Source: Lachnospiraceae bacterium (GTDB lineage: Bacteria; Bacillota; Clostridia; Lachnospirales; Lachnospiraceae). Taken from it: a stretch of DNA of 59,617 nt. Both the position numbers and the translations under genes were made by a program. The stretch spans positions 1 to 59,617 of the forward strand of contig JAPJQL010000016.1 in assembly GCA_030825115.1 (NCBI GenBank). Reading direction: 5' to 3'. The notes beneath the pieces are model-generated. The model saw only the letters and a program-made list of their open reading frames with translations, was not told the origin of the DNA and did not search any database. This document shows, piece after piece, positions 8,906 through 17,212 of this stretch; positions within the stretch are counted from its first letter, which is position 1; each line of letters opens with the position of its first letter.

Positions 8906-10084
8906 ATGGCACAGACTATGGAACAGCTCCGGCAGTATCCGGGAACAACCCCGGAGATGATGAAAGACTATATGGACAAGGCTGTTTCGATTGTCCGGTC
9001 CAATCTGGCGGAGTTTTCTGAATTTTTTCAAAGTTCAAACAGTGAGAATGGATTTTATCTGCCCACAGAAAATGTGGAATGGACGACGGGATTTTGGACC
9101 GGAGTCATCTGGCTCGCTTACGAATATACCGGAGAGCCCTGCTTTAAAGACGCCGCCGACTGGCAGGTGGAAAGCTTTTTAAACCGAATCCGGGAGAAGA
9201 TCGATGTCAATCATCACGATATGGGCTTCCTCTACAGCCTCTCCTGCGTGGCGGCCTACAAGCTGACAGGCAGCGACCATGCAAAGGAAGCTGCATTGCT
9301 GGCGGCGGACCATCTGTCCGAACGCTACCGGGAAAACGGGAAATTCATACAGGCGTGGGGCAATGTAAATGAGCCGTCTGAATACCGCCTGATCATCGAC
9401 TGCCTGCTGAACCTGCCTCTGCTCTATTGGGCGAGCGAGGTGAGCGGAAACCCGGAGTATGCCTCTAAGGCCGAAAACCATATCCGGACGGCGATGAAAT
9501 GTGTGATGAGACCGGACTGCTCCACTTACCACACCTACTTTATCAACACCAAAACAGGGGAACCGGACCACGGAGTGACCCATCAGGGCAACCGCGACGG
9601 CTCCGCATGGGCCAGGGGCCAGGCATGGGGAATCTATGGGATTGCTTTGAGCTACAGGTATTTAAAGAAAGAAGAGTATCTGGATCTGTTCTGTAAGGTT
9701 ACCGATTATTTTATCGAGCATCTTCCCGAGGACCTGGTTCCATACTGGGATTTCGATTTTGATACCGGAAGCACAGAGCCGCGCGATTCTTCGGCGTCTG
9801 CAATCGCTGTCTGCGGAATCCTTGAGATGAGCAGGCATTTGGAAAAAGAGAAGGCAGAGAATTATTTAACCGCCGCTGACCGGATGCTGTATGCCCTGAT
9901 GACCCGCTGCGCCAATACTGACATATCGAAGTCCAACGGACTTTTGCTGCACGGGACCTATGCAAGGGATTCAGAGTTCAACACCTGTAAAAACAGGGGG
10001 GTAGATGAGTGTAATACATGGGGTGATTATTATTATATGGAGGCGCTGACCAGGAGACTTGGGGATTGGAATCCTTACTGGTAG
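8906..10084 (+). CDS. Unsaturated glucuronyl hydrolase, glycoside hydrolase family 88
   Basis: This 392-residue enzyme should remove the 4,5-unsaturated uronate that polysaccharide lyases leave at the non-reducing end of glycosaminoglycan or similar fragments. The two catalytic-type aspartates are visible in HHDMGF (D105) and IIDCLLNLPLL (D165). The conserved QGNRDGSAWARGQAWGIYG segment marks the alpha6/alpha6-barrel of GH88. There is no signal peptide, so hydrolysis is cytoplasmic. The ATG at 8906 is preferred because AAAGGAGA lies at good distance; an ATG at 8888 sits too close to its AGGAG. No lyase gene is in the window, so unsaturated fragments must come from elsewhere in the genome or from other bacteria. 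The gene ends the operon, followed by a strong terminator. Confidence 0.93.
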   Translation: MAQTMEQLRQYPGTTPEMMKDYMDKAVSIVRSNLAEFSEFFQSSNSENGFYLPTENVEWTTGFWTGVIWLAYEYTGEPCFKDAADWQVESFLNRIREKIDVNHHDMGFLYSLSCVAAYKLTGSDHAKEAALLAADHLSERYRENGKFIQAWGNVNEPSEYRLIIDCLLNLPLLYWASEVSGNPEYASKAENHIRTAMKCVMRPDCSTYHTYFINTKTGEPDHGVTHQGNRDGSAWARGQAWGIYGIALSYRYLKKEEYLDLFCKVTDYFIEHLPEDLVPYWDFDFDTGSTEPRDSSASAIAVCGILEMSRHLEKEKAENYLTAADRMLYALMTRCANTDISKSNGLLLHGTYARDSEFNTCKNRGVDECNTWGDYYYMEALTRRLGDWNPYW

Positions 10085-10087
10085 GAT

Positions 10088-10142
10088 GGGCGCAAAAAAT
10101 CGGCACATGGATGGGGTATCCTTGTGCCGGTTTTTTTGCGCC
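10088..10142. terminator. Bidirectional intrinsic terminator
   Basis: A long hairpin (CGGCACA pairing with TGTGCCG, extended outward by an A-run pairing with a T-run and by GGCGC/GCGCC) has T-tracts on both strands. It sits between the converging GH88 and alcohol dehydrogenase genes and can stop transcription from both sides. Confidence 0.85.
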
Positions 10143-10154
10143 TAAAACAGGAAA

Positions 10155-11336
10155 TCAGACATTCGCAGCCCGAAACACCTCATACATCCCCTCTTCATCC
10201 AGCACACAAAAACTGCCAATCGTCCGTGTCCCGCCGTTTGAACAGCTGTGGGCCAGCTTTCTCAGCACTTCTTCGTTCTGGATTCCCACGTCCGTGTTTT
10301 CGCTGAAACAGGTCGGCATTCCGATGGATTTGAAATATTCTTCGGTGGCTTTGATGCCGTCAAGTGCCAATCGGGTCTCATCGGTTCCGGTCAGTCCCCA
10401 GACGTTTCTTGCATACCGCGCAAAGCGGGATGGCTTGAACGGCAGGGCATGGCGAGCCCAGAATCCCCACACGGTAGAGAGGGATGCGCCGTGGGCGGTA
10501 TCAAACATGGCGGAAAGCTCATGTCCGAACTGGTGGGCGCTGAAATCCCGTACACCTCCAAGGCCGGTCAGGCCGTTGTGGGAGAGGGAGCCAGCCCACA
10601 TCAGTTCGCTCATGGCGTCGTAGCTGTGCGGGTTCTTTACTGCGTCTGTGCCTTTGGCAATCACAGTGCGGAGAAGTGCTTCTGCGATCGAATCGGTCAG
10701 TTCGTTCTCGGCTGGGTTAAAATACCGGTCCAGAGTATGCATCATGATGTCGGTGACACCACAAGCCACCTGATAGGGCGGCAGCGAATAGGTCACTTCC
10801 GGGTTCATGATGGCAAATTTGGGGCGGTTGAAGTCCGTATTCACTCCGCGTTTCTGTCCATTATCCTCATTGGTCAGCACGGAAGAAGTGCTGGTTTCAC
10901 TGCCGGCAGCAGGAATTGTCAGGATGACTCCGGTAGGAAGAGCCCTTTTCACCGTCAGTTTTTTTGTCCAGAAATCCCATAGGTCTGCATCGGGGCTGGC
11001 GGTTCCGATTGCGATTGCTTTTGCGGTATCGATGGCGGAACCGCCGCCGATGCCCAGAATAAAATCAGCCTCAAATTGGCATGCTTTTTCAATACCGGTT
11101 CTGGCGTGACTGAGCGTCGGATTGGGCTTTGCTCCGCCAAAGGCCTCATATGCGATATGGCTTTCTTCTAAAATTTTGCAGACCCTGGCGAACAGGCCGC
11201 TTCGGATGATGCTTCCGCCTCCGTAGACGATCAGGACACGGCTTCCACCGTACTTGCGGATATATGCAGATACTTCTTGTTCTGTGTTTCGCCCGAAGAC
11301 AACTTCTGTCGGGCAGGAGTAGTTAAATGCTTCCAT
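10155..11336 (-). CDS. Iron-containing alcohol dehydrogenase (butanol dehydrogenase-like)
   Basis: This 393-residue cytoplasmic enzyme should reduce aldehydes to alcohols with NAD(P)H. The nucleotide-binding GGGS segments are in YGGGSI and LGIGGGSAIDTAKA. Metal-site residues are visible in GVTDIMMHTLDRYF and HQFGHELSAMFDTAHG. Length and motifs fit group III dehydrogenases of the YugJ/BdhA kind used in fermentative redox balance. The ATG at 11336 has AGGAAGG upstream. It appears to be transcribed alone from its own promoter, with the bidirectional terminator just past its stop. The true substrate is unknown. Confidence 0.92.
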   Translation of the reverse strand: MEAFNYSCPTEVVFGRNTEQEVSAYIRKYGGSRVLIVYGGGSIIRSGLFARVCKILEESHIAYEAFGGAKPNPTLSHARTGIEKACQFEADFILGIGGGSAIDTAKAIAIGTASPDADLWDFWTKKLTVKRALPTGVILTIPAAGSETSTSSVLTNEDNGQKRGVNTDFNRPKFAIMNPEVTYSLPPYQVACGVTDIMMHTLDRYFNPAENELTDSIAEALLRTVIAKGTDAVKNPHSYDAMSELMWAGSLSHNGLTGLGGVRDFSAHQFGHELSAMFDTAHGASLSTVWGFWARHALPFKPSRFARYARNVWGLTGTDETRLALDGIKATEEYFKSIGMPTCFSENTDVGIQNEEVLRKLAHSCSNGGTRTIGSFCVLDEEGMYEVFRAANV

Positions 11337-11367
11337 GCTGGTCTTCCTTCCTTTGTTTATAGTTTTT

Positions 11368-11395
11368 ATCTTAACATATACCGGAAGAAAAACAA
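11368..11395 (-). promoter_or_regulatory. Promoter of the iron alcohol dehydrogenase gene
   Basis: On the minus strand TTGTTT (11390-11395) and TAAGAT (11368-11373) are 16 bases apart, 31 bases before the start codon. Confidence 0.5.
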
Positions 11396-11432
11396 GTGGC
11401 AGAACCATAATTCTGTGCCCTGGATGAACATT

Positions 11433-12260
11433 TTAACTGCTCTGTGAGGGTTGGGCGACCAGCTCGTCGAGGGAATGGAAGGAGTAGCCCATTTCTTCCC
11501 ATTTGGTGAGGAGTTCATCCAGAATCTCGCCGTTTGTCTTTGACGTGCTGTGGAGCAGGACGATTGCGCCGGGGTGGATTCTGCCCAGCAGTTTTTTGAA
11601 TGCCTCTTCGTGAGTGGGCTGTTTATCTTCGTACCAGTCTACGTAAGCCAGACTCCAGAAGAAGGTTTTGTAGCCAAGTTCCTTTGCCATTTTTAAGTTG
11701 GATTCGCTGTATTTTCCCTGGGGCGGGCGGTAGAACCGCTTCATCGGCTGACCGGTCGTCTCCTGGTAGAGCGCCTCCAGAGACTGCAGTTCCTGGGAAA
11801 AAGAATCCATTGTGGAGATTTTCGACATGTCAGGATGGTGGAAGGTGTGGTTTCCGATGTTATGACCTTCTGCGACCATGCGTTTTACAAGGTCGGGACT
11901 TGTCGATAAGTAATTGCCTACCAGAAAAAAGGTAGCCGGGGCATTGTGTTTTTTTAATGCGTCCAGGATTGCCGCGGTATTGCCGTTTTCATAGCCTGCA
12001 TCGAAAGTCAGGTAGAGGATTTTGTCATCCGTGTCGGCAGCGTAGTAAGCATCGAACTGCTTTAGATAGTCTGCGGTGGCGTTAGCGACAGGAGGCTTTC
12101 CTTCCTGCTGAAAGCTCAGCCCCCAGTTGCCGTCGGCGGAAGCCGATACTGCCTTTTCGTTATGTATGGTCACGTAGGCAAGCCCGTGACCGAGGAAGAA
12201 GGAGAGAAGAAACAGAGCGGAGATTTTTGCAATCCGCTTGCAGTAAAACCGGTTTTTCAT
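11433..12260 (-). CDS. Polysaccharide deacetylase, PdaA-like
   Basis: This 275-residue protein belongs to the NodB-type carbohydrate esterase 4 fold. It probably deacetylates N-acetylmuramic acid in peptidoglycan, as PdaA does when spores make cortex delta-lactam. Motifs in order are LTFDAGYENGNT (PdaA-type variant of TFDDGP), ATFFLVGNYL, NIGNHTFHHPDM with the metal histidines, RPPQGKYS, and LLHSTSKTNGEILD. A hydrophobic N-terminal stretch (KISALFLLSFFLGHGLAYV) acts as a signal or anchor, so the enzyme works outside the membrane. The ATG at 12260 is my choice; a TTG at 12272 in frame is possible, and neither has a strong ribosome site. It diverges from a D,D-carboxypeptidase gene, another wall-modifying function. 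A sporulation role is inference. Confidence 0.88.
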   Translation of the reverse strand: MKNRFYCKRIAKISALFLLSFFLGHGLAYVTIHNEKAVSASADGNWGLSFQQEGKPPVANATADYLKQFDAYYAADTDDKILYLTFDAGYENGNTAAILDALKKHNAPATFFLVGNYLSTSPDLVKRMVAEGHNIGNHTFHHPDMSKISTMDSFSQELQSLEALYQETTGQPMKRFYRPPQGKYSESNLKMAKELGYKTFFWSLAYVDWYEDKQPTHEEAFKKLLGRIHPGAIVLLHSTSKTNGEILDELLTKWEEMGYSFHSLDELVAQPSQSS

Positions 12261-12353
12261 ATGCCCTGCCAAAAAATATTTTCTTTATATGTATATCGCT
12301 GATACAAGATATTCATGCGGATGATTGGGGAAGAATCAGGAACTGTAAGAAAG

Positions 12354-12383
12354 TTGACAGATTTTGGCGGAAAAATTTATGAT
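12354..12383 (+). promoter_or_regulatory. Promoter of the D,D-carboxypeptidase gene
   Basis: A perfect TTGACA (12354-12359) and TATGAT (12378-12383), spaced by 18 bases, stand 37 bases before the start codon. TATACT at 12383 is an alternative, but its spacing is too long. Confidence 0.6.
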
Positions 12384-12420
12384 ATACTGTTCCATATCAT
12401 TGTAAACAGGAGACAGATCT

Positions 12421-13839
12421 ATGAGAAACTGGAAAAAAATATTGAGTTTATTCCTTGGCATGAGCCTTGCATTCGGTTCGGTGGCTTATGCTGAGATTAC
12501 GATACCTCCTCTTCCATTTGAGACTGGGGCAGGAAGTCAGACTGACAGTACATATCCGGGCGGTATTTCGAGTACCGGACCGGGAGGCATGGCAGAGAAC
12601 GGGACAGGTGTACAGACACCGCTGGGGAACAGTTCGGGAGAAGCCGGAGGTTTAGCACCGGGGAACGGAAGTGGAACCGGTACGGCAGAGGGTAGTAAAG
12701 AATCGACGGCGGAGCCGGTTGTAGAAGCGGAGGGCGCTGTACTTATGGATGCCTCCACCGGACAGGTTCTTTTTGGGAAGAACCAGGGCAAACAGTTTTA
12801 TCCTGCCAGCATCACCAAGGTCATGACGGCGCTGGTTGTGTTGGAGCGGTGCAAATTGACGGATGTGGTGACATTTTCCGCTTCTGCTACGACGAATCTG
12901 GAGTCGGGGGCGGTGTCTCTGAACATCACCGAGGGCGATCAGCTGACGGTAGAGCAGGCGCTCTACGGGCTTTTGCTGAAGTCCGCCAATGAGATTGGCA
13001 ACGGCCTTGCCGAGCATGTGGGCGGCAGTATCAGCGGGTTTGCGGATTTGATGAATGCAAAGGCGAAGGAGCTGGGATGCAAGAATACGCATTTTGCCAA
13101 TCCACACGGGTTGAATGATTCCACTCACATGACGACGCCTTATGATATGGCGCTGATTATGCGCGCGGCGTTACAGAATGAGACGTTTCGAAAGATTGAT
13201 ACGACACTGACATACAATTTCCCGGCTACTAAAAAAGCGGGAGCCAGAACCATCACGATGGGGCACAAGATGATGTATCCGTCAGATTCCAGATATTATG
13301 AGGGGATCATCGGCGGTAAGACAGGATATACCTCCAAGGCGGGGAATACGCTGGTGACTGGTGTGCAGCGAAATGGGGTGAGTCTGATCGCCGTTGTGTT
13401 GAAGAGCAAGGGTACCCAGTATACGGACACCAAAGCACTTTTGGATTATGGTTTTGCCAATTATGAGGCTTTGACCGGAAGCGGCGGTGGTTCCGGGGTG
13501 GCAGGACCGGCCGGAAACAGTGCAGGTTCCGCCGGATGGATGAAGGATTCCAAAGGCTGGTATTATATCAAAGCCGACGGAAACCGTGCCTCAGGAGAGT
13601 GGCAGACGATCAACGGCAGGGAGTATTGGTTTGACGATAACGCTTACATGGCGGTGGGCTTCCGTCAGTTTTCCAATGGTGACTGGTACTATTTTAAGGA
13701 GAACAGCGGGATGGCAAAGAACTGCTGGATTGAGGATCAGGGCGACTGGTTTTATCTGGGGGCGGACGGCGTTCTTTTGAGGAATACGACTACGCCGGAT
13801 GGGTATCCGGTGGATGAGAATGGGATTTGGCGGCGTTAA
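12421..13839 (+). CDS. D-alanyl-D-alanine carboxypeptidase with C-terminal wall-binding repeats
   Basis: This 472-residue secreted penicillin-binding protein should trim the terminal D-Ala from peptidoglycan stem peptides. A signal peptide (about 1-24) is followed by a Gly/Ser/Thr-rich low-complexity linker to about residue 100. The peptidase S11 catalytic domain has S-I-T-K (S130, K133), S-A-N (188-190) and K-T-G (300-302). Residues from about 375 to the end carry aromatic, glycine-rich repeats (GWYYIKADG, EYWFDDN, DWYYFKENSG, DWFYLGADG) like choline-binding or cell-wall-binding repeats. Such repeats are common on clostridial surface enzymes but less usual on this enzyme class, where a membrane helix is the normal anchor. 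I see no such C-terminal helix here. Confidence 0.92.
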   Translation: MRNWKKILSLFLGMSLAFGSVAYAEITIPPLPFETGAGSQTDSTYPGGISSTGPGGMAENGTGVQTPLGNSSGEAGGLAPGNGSGTGTAEGSKESTAEPVVEAEGAVLMDASTGQVLFGKNQGKQFYPASITKVMTALVVLERCKLTDVVTFSASATTNLESGAVSLNITEGDQLTVEQALYGLLLKSANEIGNGLAEHVGGSISGFADLMNAKAKELGCKNTHFANPHGLNDSTHMTTPYDMALIMRAALQNETFRKIDTTLTYNFPATKKAGARTITMGHKMMYPSDSRYYEGIIGGKTGYTSKAGNTLVTGVQRNGVSLIAVVLKSKGTQYTDTKALLDYGFANYEALTGSGGGSGVAGPAGNSAGSAGWMKDSKGWYYIKADGNRASGEWQTINGREYWFDDNAYMAVGFRQFSNGDWYYFKENSGMAKNCWIEDQGDWFYLGADGVLLRNTTTPDGYPVDENGIWRR

Positions 13840-13890
13840 ATCATCTGATACAATTGCGGAAGAATATAATAAACGGGAGAACTATGAGCC

Positions 13891-14679
13891 ATGAAAGAAA
13901 AACTATATACCATTGAACTGACGGATGCTGTCAACTCCGGCGATGAGTGCTGTTTTTGCTGGCTGGAGCGCAAGTTGGAACAGCAGAACCTGGAATTTGT
14001 TCTTGGTTCCTCCTACATGGAGAGTGATATCAGGGATGAGACGGACCGCCTGGGATTTTGCAGACACCATACGAAGATGATGTACGACTATGGCAACAGC
14101 CTTGGCAATGCCTGGATTTTAAAATCTCGTCTGGAGTACCTGAACAGCAATCTGAAAAAGCAGATGAAATCTTATGTGCCCGGAGAGCCGTCCGGAGGAG
14201 GACTTTTGGGAATTTGGAAGAAAAACGCTAAAAAAGCAGGCAGTCCGCAGGGACAGACATCTTCCAATGTGGAGGCATGGATCAGGCAGGAGGAGAGCCA
14301 CTGCTATGTATGCGGCCGGATGCAGGAAATCTATGGAAGGATGCGGGATACGTTTGTGTATCAGTTGAAAAATGACCCGGTGTTCTGTGAAAAACTGATG
14401 CAGTCGCCCGGTTTTTGTATCCATCATTTCGCGGATGTGCTGCAGGTCTGTGAGGAAAAACTCGGTCAGCAGGAAAAAGCGGAATGGATTCCCAGGCTTT
14501 CGGAATTGATGAGCCGGAATCTGGACCGGATGCAGGAAGATATCGACTGGCTGATTGAAAAGTATGACTACCGCAACAAGGATGCGGACTGGCGGCAGTC
14601 GAAGGACGCGGTCCAGAGGACAATGCAGAAGATTGTGGGCGGACACCCGGCAGACCCGGTGTTCCAGTGCAGGAAGTAA
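13891..14679 (+). CDS. Cys/His-motif protein, probable DUF6062 family
   Basis: This 262-residue soluble protein has no known function. It contains four cysteine motifs: ECCFCW near residue 20, GFCRHH near 52, HCYVCGRM near 137 and GFCIHHF near 173. They form two similar CxxC...CxHH pairs separated by a basic, Gly/Ser-rich linker, which suggests a duplicated metal-binding unit (zinc or iron). The arrangement resembles the DUF6062 family of Firmicutes, a call from memory of the motif pattern. It stands 51 bases after the carboxypeptidase gene and upstream of rubrerythrin. A redox or metal-linked role is possible but unproved. Confidence 0.7.
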   Translation: MKEKLYTIELTDAVNSGDECCFCWLERKLEQQNLEFVLGSSYMESDIRDETDRLGFCRHHTKMMYDYGNSLGNAWILKSRLEYLNSNLKKQMKSYVPGEPSGGGLLGIWKKNAKKAGSPQGQTSSNVEAWIRQEESHCYVCGRMQEIYGRMRDTFVYQLKNDPVFCEKLMQSPGFCIHHFADVLQVCEEKLGQQEKAEWIPRLSELMSRNLDRMQEDIDWLIEKYDYRNKDADWRQSKDAVQRTMQKIVGGHPADPVFQCRK

Positions 14680-14790
14680 CAGGACGGACGCAGGATTCCG
14701 GAACTGTTTTCTGGTATATTCTGGAGTCGGTGGGAAATACTATATAGAGAGCAGCAATGCAGACAAGGATATGACAGGAGGGCTTTCTAT

Positions 14791-15384
14791 ATGAAGGATT
14801 TTAAAGCGAGTGAGACAGCAAAGAACCTGATGCGCGCCTTTGCGGGCGAGAGCCAGGCAAGAAACCGTTACACGTTTGCGGCAGGGGCGGCAAAGAAGGA
14901 AGGGCTGCCTGTGGTACAGGCCGTATTTACTTTTACAGCAGGTCAGGAAAAAGAACATGCAGAGATTTTTTATGACTACCTGAAAGAGCTGAACGGGGAT
15001 ACCGTATGGATCGACGGCGGTTATCCGGTCAATGTCTATGATAAGAGCCTTGACCTTTTAAAGGCGGCAAGGCACAACGAGTATGAGGAATATGAAGATG
15101 TATACCGCAATTTCGGAAACATTGCAAAAGAGGAAGGATTTGCACAGATTGCGAACAGTTTTCATATGATTGCGGAGATCGAAAAGATACACGGAGACCG
15201 GTTCCAGATGTTTGCGGATTATTTGGAGAATAACAGCCTGTTTGTCTCGGAGATGGAGACTGGATGGATGTGCCTGAACTGCGGATATGTATACCATGGG
15301 ACGTCGGCGCCGGTGAAATGCCCGGTATGCCATCATGAGCAGGGATACTTTATCCGGTTGGAGCTGGCACCGTATATCCGGTAA
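14791..15384 (+). CDS. rbr: Rubrerythrin
   Basis: This 197-residue cytoplasmic non-haem iron protein reduces hydrogen peroxide in anaerobes. The N-terminal ferritin-like four-helix domain has the diiron ligand motifs (FAGESQARNRYTF, QEKEHAEIF, EEYEDVYRNFGNIAKEEGF, IAEIEKIHGDRF). The C-terminal rubredoxin-like domain has MCLNCGYVYHG and VKCPVCHHEQGYF for one Fe(Cys)4 centre. Length is standard for the family. The ATG follows ACAGGAGGG at good distance. It supports an oxygen-sensitive, strictly anaerobic host. Confidence 0.96.
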   Translation: MKDFKASETAKNLMRAFAGESQARNRYTFAAGAAKKEGLPVVQAVFTFTAGQEKEHAEIFYDYLKELNGDTVWIDGGYPVNVYDKSLDLLKAARHNEYEEYEDVYRNFGNIAKEEGFAQIANSFHMIAEIEKIHGDRFQMFADYLENNSLFVSEMETGWMCLNCGYVYHGTSAPVKCPVCHHEQGYFIRLELAPYIR

Positions 15385-15432
15385 AGAAAAGCTTAAGTAC
15401 AAAAGAAAAAATAGATAAGGCGAGGATATCTG

Positions 15433-16101
15433 ATGGGAAGAAACATAAAAGCAGTGATTTTTGACCAGGACGGCGTTATGTTCGATACGGAGCGCATGTC
15501 GGCGAAAGCCTGGGAGAAGGCAGGTGAGGAACTGGGCGTGGTGATGGAGGAATCTTTTCTCTGTACCATACGCGGGATGAATTATCAGGATGCCACAGTC
15601 CGGTTTGAGGAGTGGTCAGCAGGCAAGGAGATTGACTGCGAAGAACTGCGGCGCAGAAAAAAAGAATATTTCACCAGGATGCGGAAAGAACAGCCGCTTC
15701 CGGTAAAGCCCGGGCTGCATGAACTGCTGTCCTATCTGAAGGAGCAGGGATATAAGATTGCGCTGGCGACAGGGAGCACGAAGGAATATTCGCTTGGCAA
15801 CCTCAGGGAAGCCGGCGTTGCATCCTATTTTGAGCACATCATTTCAGGAGACATGGTAGAACACGCCAAACCAAGCCCGGATATGTTCTTAAAGACGGCG
15901 CAGGTGCTGGGAGAACTTCCAGAGCATTGCCTGGTCCTGGAGGACAGTTTAAACGGCGTGGAGGCGGGAATCCGGGGCGGTTTTATCACTGTGATGGTGC
16001 CGGACATGACCCAGCCGGATGAAACCCTGAGAGCGAGGGTTGACCAGGTTTGTGAGTCGCTGCTCGGAGTGAAGGCGTGGCTGCAGGCAATGGGGCAATA
16101 A
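15433..16101 (+). CDS. HAD-superfamily phosphatase, beta-phosphoglucomutase-like
   Basis: This 222-residue cytoplasmic enzyme has the HAD catalytic loop FDQDGVMFDTE (nucleophile Asp and acid Asp two residues on), LATGSTKEYS as motif II, an AKPSPDMF lysine, and LEDSLNGVEAG as the acidic motif. The alpha-helical cap inserted after motif I places it in subclass I with phosphoglycolate phosphatase and beta-phosphoglucomutase relatives. The substrate cannot be told from sequence. The motif reads DQDGV where most members have DxDGT or DxDGV. A strong terminator follows. Confidence 0.88.
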   Translation: MGRNIKAVIFDQDGVMFDTERMSAKAWEKAGEELGVVMEESFLCTIRGMNYQDATVRFEEWSAGKEIDCEELRRRKKEYFTRMRKEQPLPVKPGLHELLSYLKEQGYKIALATGSTKEYSLGNLREAGVASYFEHIISGDMVEHAKPSPDMFLKTAQVLGELPEHCLVLEDSLNGVEAGIRGGFITVMVPDMTQPDETLRARVDQVCESLLGVKAWLQAMGQ

Positions 16102-16117
16102 GATATTTGGATAAAAA

Positions 16118-16159
16118 GCATTTGTATCTATGGAATTCTATGGATACAAATGCTTTTTT
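16118..16159 (+). terminator. Intrinsic terminator after the HAD gene
   Basis: An 11-bp perfect stem, GCATTTGTATC pairing with GATACAAATGC, encloses a 14-base loop and is followed by six T. It separates the HAD gene from the next regulator. Confidence 0.85.
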
Positions 16160-16185
16160 GTTATGGGGATAAGGATACAAAAAAT

Positions 16186-16200
16186 AAAAAAATTGGAAAA
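16186..16200. promoter_or_regulatory. Putative DeoR operator half-site upstream of deoR
   Basis: The AAAAAAATTGGAAAA word here reappears almost unchanged at 17178-17190, upstream of the nucleoside hydrolase. Both sites lie in the control regions of this regulator and its presumed target operon. That suggests autoregulation and target control by the same protein. It overlaps a possible -35 (TTGGAA) for the deoR gene. Confidence 0.4.
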
Positions 16201-16263
16201 TCGGAAAAAGTGTGTTAGTATAAAATTATTATTTTTGTTTTCAAAAGAAAGAGGAGGTTTGTC

Positions 16264-17055
16264 ATGAATAAAGCAGAAGAACGCTATTGTGAAATCATAG
16301 AAATACTAAAAAGGAACCCGATTGTGACGGTTTCCGAATTTGCAGAATACTTGTCCGTATCACCAGAGACAATCAGGAAGGATCTCAATGTCCTCGCTGA
16401 TAAAGGTCAGGTAATGCGGATACACGGAGGGGCAGCGCTGGCTGGAGATAAAACGGTAATATCACCGTTTCAGTTCCGGGAGACGGTCAACCAGAGAGAA
16501 AAGCAGGCGCTTGCCTATGCGGCAGGTGATTTGATAAAACCGGGGGATTCCCTGATCATTGAGAGCAGCACGACGATGGTAGAACTGGTGAAAATTCTTT
16601 TAGAGCGCCCGGAACTTTTAAAAACACTGACGATTGTGACTAATTCCGTCCATATCATTACGCTGCTGGAGATGGGGGCGCTGTGCGCCCGTCTGTTTCT
16701 GTTGGGTGGGTGGATGAGGGAAAGTGAGCAGTCTACCCAAGGGCAGATTACGGCAGCTGAACTGAAAAATTTCCATGTGGACAAATGTTTGCTGAGCGGT
16801 GCGGCTCTTGGGAAAAATCTGTTTTTGACCTCTTTCTATGAAGATGATATGCTGTTCCAGAAACAGGCGATGAAGAGTGCATCCCAGACGATTCTTTTGC
16901 TGGAAGCAGGTAAATATCCGTCTACTGCCGTGCTTGCTGTAGCTCCGCTGACGCAGTTTGACCGTCTGGTTACAAATATTGCATTCGATGAAGAGCAGAA
17001 GAAAAAGTTGGGAGATTCCAATCTGGAAATCATCTATATCGACACAAAGAGCTAA
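16264..17055 (+). CDS. DeoR-family transcriptional regulator
   Basis: This 263-residue regulator has an N-terminal DeoR helix-turn-helix (residues about 6-60, with VTVSEFAEYLSVSPETIRKDLNVLADKGQVMRIHGGA). A DeoRC sugar-phosphate sensor domain follows, with IESSTTMVELVK, IVTNSVHIITLLE and LLGGWMRESEQS. Family members usually bind a phosphorylated sugar and repress a nearby sugar operon. The gene stands 158 bases before the nucleoside hydrolase operon on the same strand, with a shared AAAAATTGG word in both control regions. The inducer is likely a phosphosugar made by this pathway, but it is unknown. Confidence 0.92.
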   Translation: MNKAEERYCEIIEILKRNPIVTVSEFAEYLSVSPETIRKDLNVLADKGQVMRIHGGAALAGDKTVISPFQFRETVNQREKQALAYAAGDLIKPGDSLIIESSTTMVELVKILLERPELLKTLTIVTNSVHIITLLEMGALCARLFLLGGWMRESEQSTQGQITAAELKNFHVDKCLLSGAALGKNLFLTSFYEDDMLFQKQAMKSASQTILLLEAGKYPSTAVLAVAPLTQFDRLVTNIAFDEEQKKKLGDSNLEIIYIDTKS

Positions 17056-17111
17056 AAAGATTGTAAAAACAAAAAAAGATGTAAATTTTTGTAATAAAAA
17101 ACCAAAAACTA

Positions 17112-17140
17112 TTGACTATCGAGTGGGAAAATGGTAAATA
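17112..17140 (+). promoter_or_regulatory. Promoter of the nucleoside hydrolase/ABC operon
   Basis: TTGACT (17112-17117) and TAAATA (17135-17140) are 17 bases apart, 72 bases before the start codon. The putative operator lies just downstream of the expected start site, a position suited to repression. Confidence 0.55.
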
Positions 17141-17163
17141 TTAGGTATAGATATTTTGAAAAA

Positions 17164-17190
17164 CCAATTTTTGTATTAAAAAATTGGAAA
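17164..17190. promoter_or_regulatory. Inverted repeat, putative DeoR operator
   Basis: CCAATTTTT (17164-17172) and AAAAATTGG (17179-17187) form a perfect 9-bp inverted repeat with a 6-base centre. It sits between the promoter and the nucleoside hydrolase start. The right half matches the word upstream of the deoR gene at 16186-16200. No T-run follows it, so it is unlikely to be a terminator. Confidence 0.5.
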
Positions 17191-17212
17191 TAAATAAGAA
17201 TGGAGAAAACCT

